Below are positions 52,004 to 64,000 of a stretch of 64,000 nt of DNA, one piece after another; within the stretch, counting starts at the first letter, position 1; each line of letters starts with the position of its first letter. Under the pieces are notes generated by a model. The model did no database searches. It was not told the origin of the DNA and was given only the letters and a program-made list of their open reading frames with translations. This DNA comes from Hermodice carunculata. Taxonomy: Eukaryota > Annelida > Polychaeta > Eunicida > Amphinomidae. Both the position numbers and the translations under genes were made by a program. Where the stretch lies: positions 54,350,971-54,414,970 of the forward strand of contig OZ026628.1 of the NCBI GenBank assembly GCA_964020975.1. The letters run 5' to 3'.

Positions 52004-52877
52004 AAGAGGTTAACATCATCATCATCAAAGCATCTGATTGGCTGTGAGGTTCTGTATAAGCAGCATATGACGATACAGAACACAGATAACATGAACACTT
52101 TGGCCTTCTTCCAAGATGGCTGCCATACCGCTTTGGTTTTTTTTTTTTGGTTTTTTTTTTGTTTTTTGTCTCTGTGCAAGAATGCAGACTGTTTTTTTAT
52201 TGTTGCTTGCTGCACAAGTTTGAAACCAAACAAGAATATTTTGTCTCATCTTCATCTTCATCCATGCACATGTATATATTTTTTCTAGGGAAGGGTGTAA
52301 AGTAGAATTGGACAGGTCAAAGGGAAACTGTATATAACAAGTGCAACACATTATGTCACAGAATCAACAGTCATGCCTATCTCCTTGTGAAAGGAACATT
52401 ATACCTGAAAAATGCTGTCGGGAATCATTCCCAACTGAAGTGTTAAACTCCATGGTCTGTGGTATTTGCATTGCCTGGCAAGTCATGCTGCAGTTGCCTT
52501 AAGGGCAGATGCACCGTAACCCTTTTCCACTCAAATTGCCCAAAAGTGGCCGAGTGTAAATTGTCATCTGCCTTAACGTTTTTGCTCAAATTTCCCATTT
52601 CTAGGAAACTATTTTAACTGACATTTGTATGTCAGATCATTCATAATGGCTAGCTCTAAGACAACAGCTTTCCTTGGCATGGGTTAGGTACCGTGTGCTC
52701 TGAGGAAAGTTATTGACTCAGTCATACTGTGACTAGAAACAGTTCAATGCCATAAAATTGGGCCTCGTGACCTCTGTATCAAACACATAGTATTACATAT
52801 ATATAGTTCTGTTGCATTTCCACCTTAAACGCTGTATGTGTATATTGTATGCTGTTTTTTTGGTTGAAAATAATAAA
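52004..52877 (+). other. SORT1: Probable start of the sortilin 3' UTR
   Basis: Follows the stop. First clear AATAAA is at 52872-52877; others follow (for example 55003-55008), so the real end may be farther. Contains an F3 hairpin scrap (52470-52515) and a worn F1-type MITE (52518-52760). Confidence 0.5.
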
Positions 52878-53616
52878 TTGTAGCATTTGCAACCTGGCTT
52901 GCCTGACAGTGCCCAAATCTCAGATGTGGAGCTCTTTTTGTTGGTGCTTCATTGAAATAGGGACCTAAAGAATTTGAATATGCAATCTCCATATTTAGTC
53001 TGGCTACCAAATATGAGCTTGCATGTCTGTGATGGGTATTTGTAAGCTTGCAAGTTGTGTTCTTCAGCAGATCCACCAGTTTCAAAGCTTACTTGTTCTC
53101 ATTAGGATCATTCTTGTTGAAAGACCGCTTATGCCTAGCACATACCACAGGGTAGGTACAGAATGTGTTTGAGATCAAAGACTGGCTTGTGGTACATTAC
53201 AATTGGTAAATTTTTGTCACTAATTTTGCAGGCCTTTTGTTTTACTTTATTTATTTGCTGGGGGGGGGGTGTCCTTTGAGAGGTGTGAGTACTACAAAGC
53301 ATCAACAAAAGTCACTTTCACGGTGGATGGATTGTGAGGTGGCTGTATACAGAGAGGCCAACTGCTTTTAAGACAAGTATTCCCCAAAATTTTTGTGAGA
53401 AGAAGAGTGCATAAGTATATACATGCAGATGATAATGTTGATTGCTGGAATACAGGGATATACTATGTTATGTTTTGAAATGGTTGTTATTCAAGGATTG
53501 CAAATTCAGTTAAACCCTTCTTGATCTTGTTCTGAATAAGAAAATCATGATGTTTTTCAGCACAATTCATGATTGTGTTGGTAACACACATCAGAGAGGA
53601 CTAAAAAAGGCAAAGT
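52878..53616. other. Downstream sequence: nothing recognised
   Basis: G9 run near 53262. No gene seen; may still be 3' UTR. Confidence 0.45.
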
Positions 53617-53847
53617 TTAACCCTTTCCCCCTTGAATTTAGACCGACTCAACAGCTTTCCTCAGCATGGGTTGGGCACTAACCCATGCTGAGGAAAGCTG
53701 TTGACCTGGGTCATGTTGTCTTGACAGGTCTTATCTTCAATTCTCAGTCAAATTGTTTTTATTGCTGTTGAAATCAGTTTAAAACGCAGAAGCATACAGC
53801 ATTTGACCACCAGCCGGTTTTGGCCAGTTTAAGGGGGAAAGGGTTAA
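53617..53847. mobile_element. F1 hairpin MITE, 231 bp
   Basis: TTAACCCTTTCCCCCTT and AAGGGGGAAAGGGTTAA on TTAA. Hairpin about 53649-53704: CAACAGCTTTCCTCAGCATG against CATGCTGAGGAAAGCTGTTG, changed in both arms relative to 20080-20319. Confidence 0.92.
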
Positions 53848-54090
53848 CCTTTTTAGTGCCACATTTTGGACGGAGTCAACAATTTTAAGGGGCATGCGTC
53901 ATTGTGCCCGAAGCAAGTCAAGGAAAGCTGTTGACCTGGACTATTATATTATATATGTAGCTGGAACTGTACTGGTACCTGATTGAAACCTCTTTTTACA
54001 GGGAACAAGAATCTGGCACCCGTATTATAATTCAGAGCAGTTTGTTATAAGTAGTTTGACTTTTGTGGCGGTTGGCAGTAATGAGGTTAA
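53844..54090. mobile_element. F2 hairpin MITE abutting the F1 copy at a shared TTAA
   Basis: Starts TTAACCTTTTTAGTGCC and ends AATGAGGTTAA. Hairpin worn. Its left TTAA is the right TTAA of 53617-53847. Confidence 0.75.
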
Positions 54091-54698
54091 TGAGAGGGTA
54101 TTGCCTTATTGTCCACAAGCATCACCCAGTCCTTCATGATTGTATGACAAGCAGCCCAAAATGAGAATCAATCTGTGCTTCCCAGAGAAGGCAAATCTTC
54201 AAAATGGTTGCTATTTCTTCATGCATAGGCTCCTTCTGCCCCGAGAAAAACTTGCAAGCCCATAAGGGAAAAAAGAAAAAACAAAATCCATTTCCAAGGT
54301 ACCAGTTCATTGGTTGTACCAGTCCCAGTTATCAGACTGTGCTATTGTACAACACAGCACAAAATTCAATGAGTTCGCTTGCACAACATATCTTCACAAA
54401 TAGAAACCTAAACGTATTATCCTGAAAGGTTGGCTGATAGCTGGAGCCTTTCATTTGCCAGAATGATTTCAAAGTGTGGAATGGGAACTCTTTTATTAAT
54501 TTTTTTTTTCACTTTAAGGAAAATGTAGCAAGCAACAAGGCATTAGTTTACTGCTTGAAGCTATGCAAAATTAGTTTGTTTTTTTATTGTCAGAAATGTT
54601 GCATACTTCAACAACTGAATTAGCTGACAGATGATATAACTTGCAGACAGACAGTGATATATCTCTGTGACACAAAATGCAAATACAAAACAAAACCA

Positions 54699-54747
<49 letters not shown>

Positions 54748-55380
54748 CAAAAAAGATACTTTATAGGGTGTCTGTCTGTACCAGTGGGTACATCATTTAT
54801 GGCTGCAGGTACTTGTGTTTGCATGCAGACAATATGTATACTTGTTGGAAACAACACTGGCTGTAATTACTTGGTTTTTTTTGTATTGGAGGACATTGTG
54901 GTACATATATACATTTATGGTGTATAATAATGGAGTGGTCTAACACTTACAAGGAAGACATGTATTGTCCATATGGTTATATGGTTCATTGGAGAAGAAA
55001 AAAATAAAGTTAAACGCTTCGTCGTACAAGCTGTATTGAATCACAAACATAGAGTGTGTATTTATATTTATATATTGTGCTGGATCCCTCTGAAAAGTCT
55101 CATCATCTGCACAAGATGGATTCTGATATGAAATGAGGGATCCCCTGACTCCCCACAAAAGAACCTTCGTCATTGCTTTGATGATCCTGTTAAATGGATG
55201 CCATTAATTAGGAACACGAAAATGAGGGAGTGCTCTTCAATTATATATGTATATATATATATATTTGAAAGTTATGTTGGAATATTTTATGTTGCTTGCT
55301 CCATGCAATAGTAAACCCCGCTGAGGTCAATCCTTACTCTTGCATGCAGGACTTCATCAGAATTGACTGTTGCATGGTAC
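54091..55380. other. Downstream sequence with (CA)n
   Basis: (CA)n at about 54704-54743 and a short TA array at 55246-55264. No gene seen. Confidence 0.6.
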
Positions 55381-57580
55381 ATGTACATGTACTTCGATTT
55401 TTTTTTTTCTTTTTTTTTTTGGGGGGGGGGGGGGGAGGGGGACGTATAAATGCAATGCAGGCCTCCTCTTGAGTGCTGGTAGGTGTAAGGATCACCCCAC
55501 TGTCCCATACAGAAGGAGTCGGTTCCTGCAGTAATGATGTTCAAGTTTGTCACATGCCTGTCTCTGATTGCCAGATATAGGTGAAGGATTCAGTGCTGTC
55601 ACGTTGGTTGCAAAATATTGAAAACTTGCTTTTTCTTATGATATGGTTTAGTCTTGATATACCTCCTTTTTTTTCTTTTTTTTTTTTTCTGGTGTTCCAT
55701 TTTTGGGTTTCATCCTTTGATACAATGCTGTAATCTGTAAATTTTGCACTTTTTTTTCGCTTCGTTCCCATCCTTGAACTGGAGGAACGCTTTGTGATAG
55801 TGAAGAAAGTTGTAACTTGCTTCTGTTTATACCTGTAAAAATGTATCATATAATGTTGGGGGGGACAGAATTTTGGGGGTTGGTGTAGCAGAAAAGTTAC
55901 AGTGGTTTAGACATCAGTGTATTTGGACATAAAAGTAAAAATATCAGTAATAATTATTGATATCTATGTATAAGTAACAATGAGGTAAGCCCAGAAGGCT
56001 TGAATTACTAGAGGGCGCCACTTGTCTGCAACTTTGACTAATTATATGTTACTAGGGTGTCAGGGGATATTGCTTTTGACCAGTAGTTGTCAGAAGACTT
56101 CTCCTATTTAGCGGTGGGTTTGCTGGTGATAGATGGGCCTGGTCAACATTACCGTCACATGTTGCTGGAGGAAATGTGTGCTTAAATACAGTGTGAACTG
56201 CAACAATGAACTTGTATATTTTGCAATTTTGCAGGAAGTTGATCTTGTTATTTAATAGTGCATTGACATGCAATGTCAGAAGATATACATGCATTCAACA
56301 TGATAGTGCAAGGAGATGGGGGGGGGGGGGTACCTTAAGGTGAATGCATATTAACTTACCCTGTGATTCATGTTATACAGCCATCATTCCACTGTAACCT
56401 TCATTGTATATGGCACAGTGATTTTGATAGGTGTGTAAAAATGTTAAGATATAGCAGAATGTCTTACAATGGGAAAAGACAAGAACACTTGAATCACTTG
56501 GGGGAGCCACTGGTCAAGAAGGATCAAGTGACACTTCTTGCCATATATCTGACTGGTCAGGAGATATCAGGTGATTGATCCCTTCACTGGTGTTTTTCCC
56601 CCTGGCAGTTCAAGCTTTCTAGGTTAGATGGTTAGATTCTATGGTGGTGTTTTGTGTAAAAGATGGAAGCCTCAGGCAGGCCATCCTCGCTTTGCCATAA
56701 GTTGCTTCAGTTTTGCTGTGATTTTATTTTTAGTGATCACAATGGCCGGTGAGTTGTGTAACGGCTGTCTGCATATTTACAATAATGTAGGGTTTTTGTT
56801 CCAACAAGACATATCCATAAGTTTTCATGTCTTAAGGGACCACTGATTATTTTCACAAATATGCACAACATACCCACGGATGGGATGGGGTCTAAGACCC
56901 GTACATATGTACAATTTCTCCAAAGTGTAAACAAAATACACTCTATTCATTCTAATAAATGCACAGTGCACTTAGAAAAAGTACATTAATAAAATGCTGA
57001 GTTTGCCTTAAAATTCGGAGCATTAAATGGATTTGAAGCTTAATTTCATTTAATTTCTATTGTAATATTTAATGTTTCATTTCCAAAACAAATGGGGTGT
57101 GTGTTTATGAGAGCTTGTGCACTTATTCGAATGAATACGGTAATAAAATAACAATAAAGAGGGTGGAGGGGAGTGTACAGAAAAGAGTAGTTCGTGAATG
57201 CCTGTGAAAAGGATGACAATTGGCACAGTCCCTTAAAAACCCGTTTTCCTTTACGTGTGTTCACTGTGCTTGAGGCTGTTTTCTGTATTAAAAGCTTTCT
57301 CTGGTTTTATTAAAAGTCTCACTCCAATTTCAAAGAAGGAGATTGTATTTCTACCACACCAATTACTTGCTTGCTGCTAATTTTCAATTGGAAAAAGTTG
57401 TATTCCAGTATTGGGTCCCTGCAGCTTAACATACTGGGAAGGAGCCAGATTTCTGTCTTTCAGCATTCTGGGCAAGCCGATCACAAATCTCGTTCTATTT
57501 AGTTTTTCAATTTAAAGTATGAATTACATGTAAGAAACACCTAAATGGGAAATCCTTGTGCAGAAACTGGAGGTATTTAT
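55381..57580. other. Downstream sequence with T/G homopolymers
   Basis: T10 meets G15 at 55411-55435; G13 at 56318-56330; T-runs near 55668-55690. No gene seen. Confidence 0.5.
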
Positions 57581-57586
57581 TCTGGA

Positions 57587-57589
<3 letters not shown>

Positions 57590-57664
<75 letters not shown>

Positions 57665-57665
57665 G

Positions 57666-57737
<72 letters not shown>
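57590..57737. repeat. (CA)n-(TA)n compound microsatellite
   Basis: CA repeats to 57613, then TA with scattered G variants to 57737. IYIYIY open frames are artefacts of this array. Confidence 0.95.
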
Positions 57738-57740
<3 letters not shown>

Positions 57741-58795
57741 GACCCGATGCATTAAGTGGTCATCCGAAAGGGAAGTTCGATGTGAAGCCAGTGTTTAATT
57801 AACATATTGCCTGTATGTGGTTAAGCTTCATTATGACTTTTTCAGTTCCATAACTGAACAATTTGCTTGTTTTGTATACAAATGTGGGGAAACCCTGACA
57901 AAATGAAACTATCTGTTTCGTTCCAAAATATGCCCAATATCTGAGCATGTGCCTCAAATAGGTTGTATAACAAAGCAATTTGACTTGAAGTCCCTCTAAA
58001 CTTGTGTTGTTCAGTTAATGTTGGATATCGGAGTGTTGTTATGATGAGGTTTCATTGCAAAGAGCACATAGTGAGACATTTTTATTTGTTAGTTGGATAA
58101 AGGGTTGAACTCAACATGCTCAAGGCAATTAACTCTATATTTATTTAGAACAAAATAACCTTTGTGACACACAGTAAAGAACAGGTATTTACAATTGACG
58201 GACCCTGTATGTTTTTGGTGCATGATATTGGGGAGAATACTAATTTAGAGGGATCATGCTGTATCATTGTATCTGGGAAAACAGGAATAACAAATGATTG
58301 ATTCTACACATATTTATACTGGTTTATCCAGTGGCAAGTTTGGAGTAGTATGCCTGAAAAACAGATGAGAAAAACAAGCGTTTTCAATTGACCAGTCTCT
58401 TCAGATGTTCTGTGTTGTAGTTTGGGTTTACCACCAAATGGTACTTTATATACTTGACATGCACACGTAAAGTGTACTACTTCATTCCATGTTGAAGTGA
58501 GGGGGGTAAAGGGGTTTTTCCGTAGTGGCATACTGGGCATTTTTATTGACCATACTAGTGCACTGAAAGCCCCTTTATTTTGCATACATATTGTAGTAGC
58601 CACTATTTCTAATTTTTTTTTATTTTCCTTGCTCTGTGCTCCAACAAAGCAGTGACCTGTGTTAGCATGCTGCCACGTCACCTCTGTCAAAGCCACTGCC
58701 TGTACAAGTCATTATGCAGCTGTTCTTGTGCCACTTGTCTCCTCAGGCAATGCTAAAGCCACTGATTTTTGAACCAGCCATGTTGTTGCTGCACG
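57738..58795. other. Downstream sequence: nothing recognised
   Basis: A 130-codon minus-strand open frame (58304-58696) shows no domain and AT-rich random-like codon use; not called. Confidence 0.5.
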
Positions 58796-59215
58796 TACAG
58801 TGGAATCTTGGTTAAGACCACCTAAACTCATTCCATACCAGTCCCTGGTTTTTGCGTATATTTATCTAGATTTAAGACAACAATTGCATATTTAAATTCT
58901 TTATAGAAAGAGCTTTTGTTCAAGTACCAACATGCCTATCGTCTTAAGTCAGTGGTTCTGGCACTGCCTGGCAAGTCATGCTGCAGCTGTCGCAAGGGAA
59001 AGAATCACTGACGAAGGCCTGTGACCATAGTATGGAATGAGCTGAAGACTGAAAAATGTGGTCTCAATAGGAGCAAAGGGGGTAGAAATAAGTCTTTCTA
59101 CCCCCGTTGATACAATAGATAGAATTCCTTCAGCAAGAAGCCCAGGACTGTAAATGGGTGGTATTGACTTTGAAATGTTCTTATGGAGGTGGTCTTAGTG
59201 GGAGATTCTACTGTA
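58796..59215. mobile_element. Mariner-type MITE carrying an F3 hairpin MITE
   Basis: TACAGTGGAATCTTGGTTAA with AAGACCACC at left and GGTGGTCTTAGTGGGAGATT with CTACTGTA at right. Inside, 58833-59041 is an inverted F3 copy (CTCATTCCATACC ... GGTATGGAATGAG-type ends) whose right hairpin arm has mostly gone. Confidence 0.8.
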
Positions 59216-61214
59216 CATGTACCTGAATGCAGGGCGTCACATTTAGAATTTTCATTCTTGGTTCCATAGCACACTTTGCGTAAAATTTTGACAAAGCGGT
59301 GGATTAAATCTCAATAATAAGCGTAAAAGTTCACTGGTCCCTTTTCAAAATTCACTTGTCCCAGACCGTCAAACTTGCCATAATGAAAGGCCCGGGAACA
59401 TGTAGAATGAAAGCTCTTTGATTGAAGAATTTGAATATACTTTGTGCATCTCAACTCTGTGTAAATACGGAGGACAATCTGCAACCGACATGAATGAGGT
59501 ACATATTTAGATTTATATTTGGATCATTGCTTTGACCAATTTTTATGAATGATGTTGATCTCTTTGATAAAAGTAGAAAAAGACAAAGCTGACAGTATTT
59601 GATATTAGAAGACAAGATGTTTGATTTAAAATGTGTGCAGGTTGTTTGTTTGGTTGTTTGTCTTTTTAGGGCGGGAGTCTGTTTTGCAATGACTGAATTT
59701 CAATTTCATCACCACCCCCCAAATAATAATAATAATAAAATAAAAATTAACTTAATTAAAAAGGAAAAATTCTTACAGCTGATCTGCTTACCAGTGGCAA
59801 TGAATGACATTCCTGAAAACTATTACATATGGCAACATATTTTGTCAAGTGTCAATTATTTTATGGTTACCATACCTTCCTGCCATGCACTTATTTTTAT
59901 ACAGATTAATTTGACACCAGAAACCCAGCTTCGCCATAAGTGAGGCTATCAGATTTAGTTTCACCTGGGACTTGATGGACGGCGTTTTTAGGTGACTTTG
60001 CTAAACAATAAATTATTAGAAACTTGTTTGTACAGGCCAGTGCCATGTTCAAAGATTGGTTGGAGTTCTGGGGATTTTGGGTGGTCTTCCTCTCGGGAGC
60101 CATCATTTCACATACACAGAGAATTAACGGTTTGGAGGTGGCGGATTTTAATAAACTAATTTATAAAAATGATACACTTGTTGTTAGTCTTTTGGATATC
60201 AAACCTCTACTCAAAAACAGGCTCAGGGTGAAATGTCTGCTTCAGTGTTTTTTGATCCATTTCATTATGAAATTAAAAGTTTAGTGTATGCCTGTAAGAA
60301 TCCTTGTTGTCCGTTTAGCACTGGTAATCGATTGACCTGATCTTATTGTGAGGGCTGCTGACACCAGCAGAAGCCATTTTCACAAAGAATTTTAATCTGA
60401 TAAAAAATTTGGGATCAACATTAAAGTCGGTTGGATTCAATCCCATATTCTTTAATCCTGGGTCGCGTGAACAATTTCGGTGTTTACCCATATCTTTAAC
60501 GGCTATTGTACGAAGCATATGATTAATATTTCAGGATTATGGCTAAATATTTGATGTAGATATTGATCCAGCTTAAAAGATTAAGTACAGGATTGTACAA
60601 AGATAAGTTTTATAAAATGACCAACTATTTCAGAGAAAACTACATACATGTAGCATGTAGTGGTTGACTAAGATCCCAAATGTATTGTAAAATCACACAA
60701 ATTGACAGCAATGCCATTGGTGAACAAATTTGGCACAAATCAAGCCCGGGTACATGAGTACATTCCTCACAAGTTTCAAGAGAATCCAGCCTGCAGCTTG
60801 GGGAAACGTGAAAAATTACAAAATGTCCAAAGATAGATAAAAGAATGAAGAAATTACACAGACAAAAGAGTGGTTACCTCCCCATCAAGTTCGAATGTAG
60901 AGTTCAGTCATTTCTGGAGAGAAAGCCGACTACTGCAACAATAGCACAAAACAATCCCTATTGCTCGCAGCACTGCTTGTTCTGGTGCAGATTTTGGTTC
61001 AAATCCAGAAATTTGGAATTTGGCATGAATACCTGAAGAACGGGATACATGCGTTTGATTACCCAAGAGAATCCATAGTCCTGCTTGTAAACATTCCACC
61101 ACTTAGTGTCAAGACGGGCCATGATCCTGTTACACACAAAGGAGTTAATGTGAACTCTCGACAAAGCAACTGAAATTCAGAATAAACCAGTAAACTCTAA
61201 AAATCCACAAAATT
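59216..61214. other. Downstream sequence: nothing firm
   Basis: 59240-59370 resembles 205-290. Short open frames only, without recognisable domains. Confidence 0.45.
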
Positions 61215-61520
61215 CAGTGGATTATTATTATTATTATTATTTATTCGTGCAAGATATACCCCATTTACATCAGGGGCGCCACTGTCGGGGTATCAACAGT
61301 GGCACATCCATTACATCTGTACAGCCATACAATATAAAAAAAAGTATACAGACTTATGAACATACTAAAGAACCACCAGGCATATGAAATAGAAAAATGG
61401 AGCTTCTACGATGTGGGTCCCACATGGCCTTCCACTTGTAAGGTTGATCTACGGCGACTGAGGGCTAAATTGAGAAATTGTCTGCTACATTCGTCAAATA
61501 CCTGAAATGCACATCTAGGG
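61215..61520 (-). mobile_element. 3' tail of a non-LTR (LINE-like) element or its SINE partner
   Basis: On the minus strand the sequence ends GGGTATATCTTGCACGAATA followed by AATAATAAT repeats, a common 3' form of invertebrate non-LTR elements. No coding part is visible. Confidence 0.5.
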
Positions 61521-61539
61521 TGTAATACTACCCTCTCAA

Positions 61540-64000
61540 TCACTCATGCTTATACCCCTGCTTATCAGGTTCCCAGCCAGGTTTTTAAACCTGAAACTTT
61601 TTATGGTTGACCTGTGGTTACATGCAAAAACCCCCAAAGGGGCCTCCAGTACAACTTCCGGTGTTTGCGCATGCTCACCAGTTTCTCTCCTGGCTTCCGC
61701 CCACGTTGTTGTGGTGATCACAGGAGTGCCCCAAGATCGGCTTGTTTTTGCAGTTTTCACTGCCGGAGCAACTCATCGCCTAAGGATCTAGATAAGTGTG
61801 GGGTAGTGAGTCGTTGGACCGTTCTTTGAGCGAGAAGCCTTGATTCCTACCTGTTTTTTTTTATCTATTTTTGTTTCAGGAACACATGGTCTTTTCCCTT
61901 GAAAACCAACATGGCGGACAAGGATGTGGACTGCAAGGAGAGTGAGAGACGTCAAGAACGATCTCGCCTCCTAATCCAGCAGCTCCGGGGGAGGCAGGGG
62001 CGCAGCCTCTCACCCCCAGTGAGTGCTGGAACAGCTCCAGCTGTCCCTGCCAGTTCAGTGGCGGGCATCCCTGCTTCTCAGAAGCAGGATGTGGCCGGCC
62101 ATCTGATGGGGAAGTGGGACAACCATCCGCACTGTAGAAAGTGCAGATGGGAGCTGGAGCGACTGCAGTGCTCAAGGTTACGACCTTGTCAGCACTGTAA
62201 AAGCTGGTCAAGTGAGAGGTGGGACCTCTTTGAGTTGGCAGAACATCGGCGGGCTAAACGGTCTCACGGTAGAGCTCCATCCGTTCAACTTCAAGACTCT
62301 CCAGCAAGCCTGCGAGTCACCACTTCCTCCTCTTTTCGGAGAATTGAGGCGGTGGATAGTGCCTCGGATTCGGCGGGGGCGACCCCAAAGAAGAGGAGGC
62401 GCACTCGCAAGAGAAAGGGGGACAGGGCGGAGGAGCCTTCTGAAAAGAGGGCACCCGCCTTGGATCCGAGACTCAAGGCTATACTGGACACTATGCAGAG
62501 AACACAAATGCTGATGGCCACCACCATGCAGTCTTTTGTGCAATCCGCACAGATGAGAGTCCCCTTCCATACACCAGCTGTGTCTGTGGCACCTGTGGGT
62601 CATCAGACCCAAGACCCGGGTTTCCCAAGGGAAATTCAAGGTCCAGGTCCAACTGGCCCTCCTAAGAGGAGACCAGCATGGACACGGGGGAGGCACCGGA
62701 ACAGCCCGGTTTGCCGGTTCGCTCTACGGAGGGGACCGGCGTGACTGGCACTGTGGAAGGAGCCACAAGTTCTCTGGTGGGAGATGCCCCAGTGCTCACG
62801 GAGGGGGTCTTGAACCCTTGCCCGGAGCACGCCAGGAAGTACATGATACTTCCCTGGCCGGTCCGGACCGGTCCGGTACGTTAGATCCGGGGCTTGCTGA
62901 ATCCGTGCCGGCCGTGAACAGGACCGGACTGGACCACTCCGATGAGCAACCGGAGAGGACCAGTCAAATAGAAGCTGCCCTTCCCTCTCTCCCCAAACCG
63001 TTTTTTCCACTGCATAGTGGTTTAGATGAGCGGGGAGAGCCTTTGTCTGATGGAGAGGGCTCGTTACACGAGTCTCTTCTCGACGAAGGTGAGGACGAAC
63101 GCAAGGAACGCCTTAGGCGTAATCTGGAGTGTGAGTCCCGACCTGTCCAAGGGATGGGGTCGGAGAGCGATGAGGTGTTGCCCGACAAGGCGGCCCATTC
63201 CGCTCAACGACAGTTGTCCTTTGAGGACAGCTCAGCCCCAGCCGAGGTTAGTGAACCTGCAGGGCTCTTTCACTCGACTAAGGAGTCGATCTTGGCTCTC
63301 CTCGGAGACACCTTGAAGGCTCCTCCCTTGCCACTGACCACGAAGAGACGAGCCATGTCAGTGTACCCACTAGAGTCGCCGTCTGTGTCGGAACAAGTCG
63401 GGTCCGGGTTCCCCTTCTCTGCTTACGTGGATGAAGTGCATCAGAGCCTGGATAAAGAGCTCCAGGGATCTAGGTCGCCCTCCAGCGTCCCGACTCAGCA
63501 AGCGCTGAAGTCTGAAAAGCTGTTGAGGAGGCCGAGAGCTAACGTTGCTAGGTACTGTGTACCTAATGAAATCTATGATAATAGGGCTACGGAGGTAGAC
63601 GTGGAATGGGAGAGTATCTGTAAATGGATCCCCCCATCTCCTAAAGTCCCCCAGGAGGTCCTTAGTTGACTAGAGGAGGATACAAGAGCGATAGTAATCA
63701 TCGCCTCCTTCTTGGACGTGTCCTTGGCCGCGTCTGCCGAGATCATGCAGCGGCTCTTCGTGTCGCAGCAGGTCCTGGAACCAGTCAGGGACTGGATAAG
63801 TCTGAATACCCGGCTTCAGGCGTCCCGGGGTATGACGATACAGCACCTTCTCAGGCAGGCCTTTACCATGGAAGCCAACCTGAGGTTAACAAGGCGAGAT
63901 TCATGCTTGCAGGTCACCAACCTCTCGGAAGGTGAACTGTGAGCCATCCGAACTCAGCCTTTGTTCTCGAACTACTTGTTCGGAGGTGCTCTCGCTCCCA
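61540..64000 (+). mobile_element. DIRS-like retroelement fossil: leader and gag-like region, running off the window
   Basis: Markedly GC-richer than its surroundings. About 360 bp of leader precede a gag-like open region beginning MADKDVDCKESERRQERSRL. A Cys/His zinc-finger-like block (HCRKC, then CQHCKSW) sits near residue 80, and downstream there is a conserved-looking helical stretch (RLFVSQQVLEPVRDWISLNT). This layout resembles the first open frame of DIRS-type, tyrosine-recombinase retroelements; a BEL or Gypsy relative is less likely but not excluded. The region is interrupted about twice, and reverse transcriptase and recombinase would lie beyond the edge. Low divergence of the long frames suggests a fairly young copy. 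Confidence 0.5.

Noticed and set aside
58304-58696. 130-codon minus-strand open frame
   Set aside because: No motif, no homology recognised, AT-rich chance frame.
62208-63188. Minus-strand open frames over the DIRS-like region
   Set aside because: Shadows of the plus-strand gag-like region in GC-rich sequence.

Overview
The window is eukaryotic, intron-rich genomic DNA dominated by one host gene on the + strand: a sortilin (SORT1-type Vps10p-domain sorting receptor). Twenty visible exons between 2443 and 52003 encode 788 residues, in phase from end to end, with GT-AG borders at every visible intron. The signal peptide, propeptide and first part of the propeller lie upstream of the window. 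The gene structure, the mix of repeats (TTAA-type and TA-type MITEs, Penelope-like and DIRS-like retroelements, hairpin-headed modular repeats, a tRNA-type SINE) and long simple repeats suggest a marine invertebrate bilaterian, either a lophotrochozoan such as a mollusc or a non-vertebrate deuterostome. I cannot fix the phylum from sequence alone.

Layout: 1-2442 is upstream intron with TA arrays and hairpin MITEs. 2443-28321 encodes the beta-propeller, 30616-35778 the ten-cysteine (10CC) module, 41745-41863 the membrane helix, and 43369-52003 a long cytosolic tail that keeps a tyrosine motif (YSML) and the terminal acidic-cluster dileucine-type signal (DDSDDDML-E). Introns hold a dense, layered repeat population. 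The last 12 kb after the stop codon contain a probable 3' UTR, more MITEs, (CA)n and (TA)n arrays, a LINE-like tail at 61.2-61.5 kb and, from about 61.9 kb, GC-rich DIRS-like retroelement sequence running off the right edge.

The most interesting non-gene content: (1) a well-formed hammerhead ribozyme at 48961-49018 inside a 614-bp insertion, flanked by a 13-bp target duplication, that splits a Penelope-like reverse transcriptase; (2) a family of about 230-250 bp TTAA-flanked MITEs whose central hairpin keeps near-perfect pairing while its sequence changes between copies; (3) several unrelated-looking intronic repeats built from modules of about 145-149 nt carrying AGGTCA direct repeats, many headed by a short hairpin followed by a CGTCCGTCC-like tract; (4) arrays in which one short word and its reverse complement recur irregularly. 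No other host gene could be supported.
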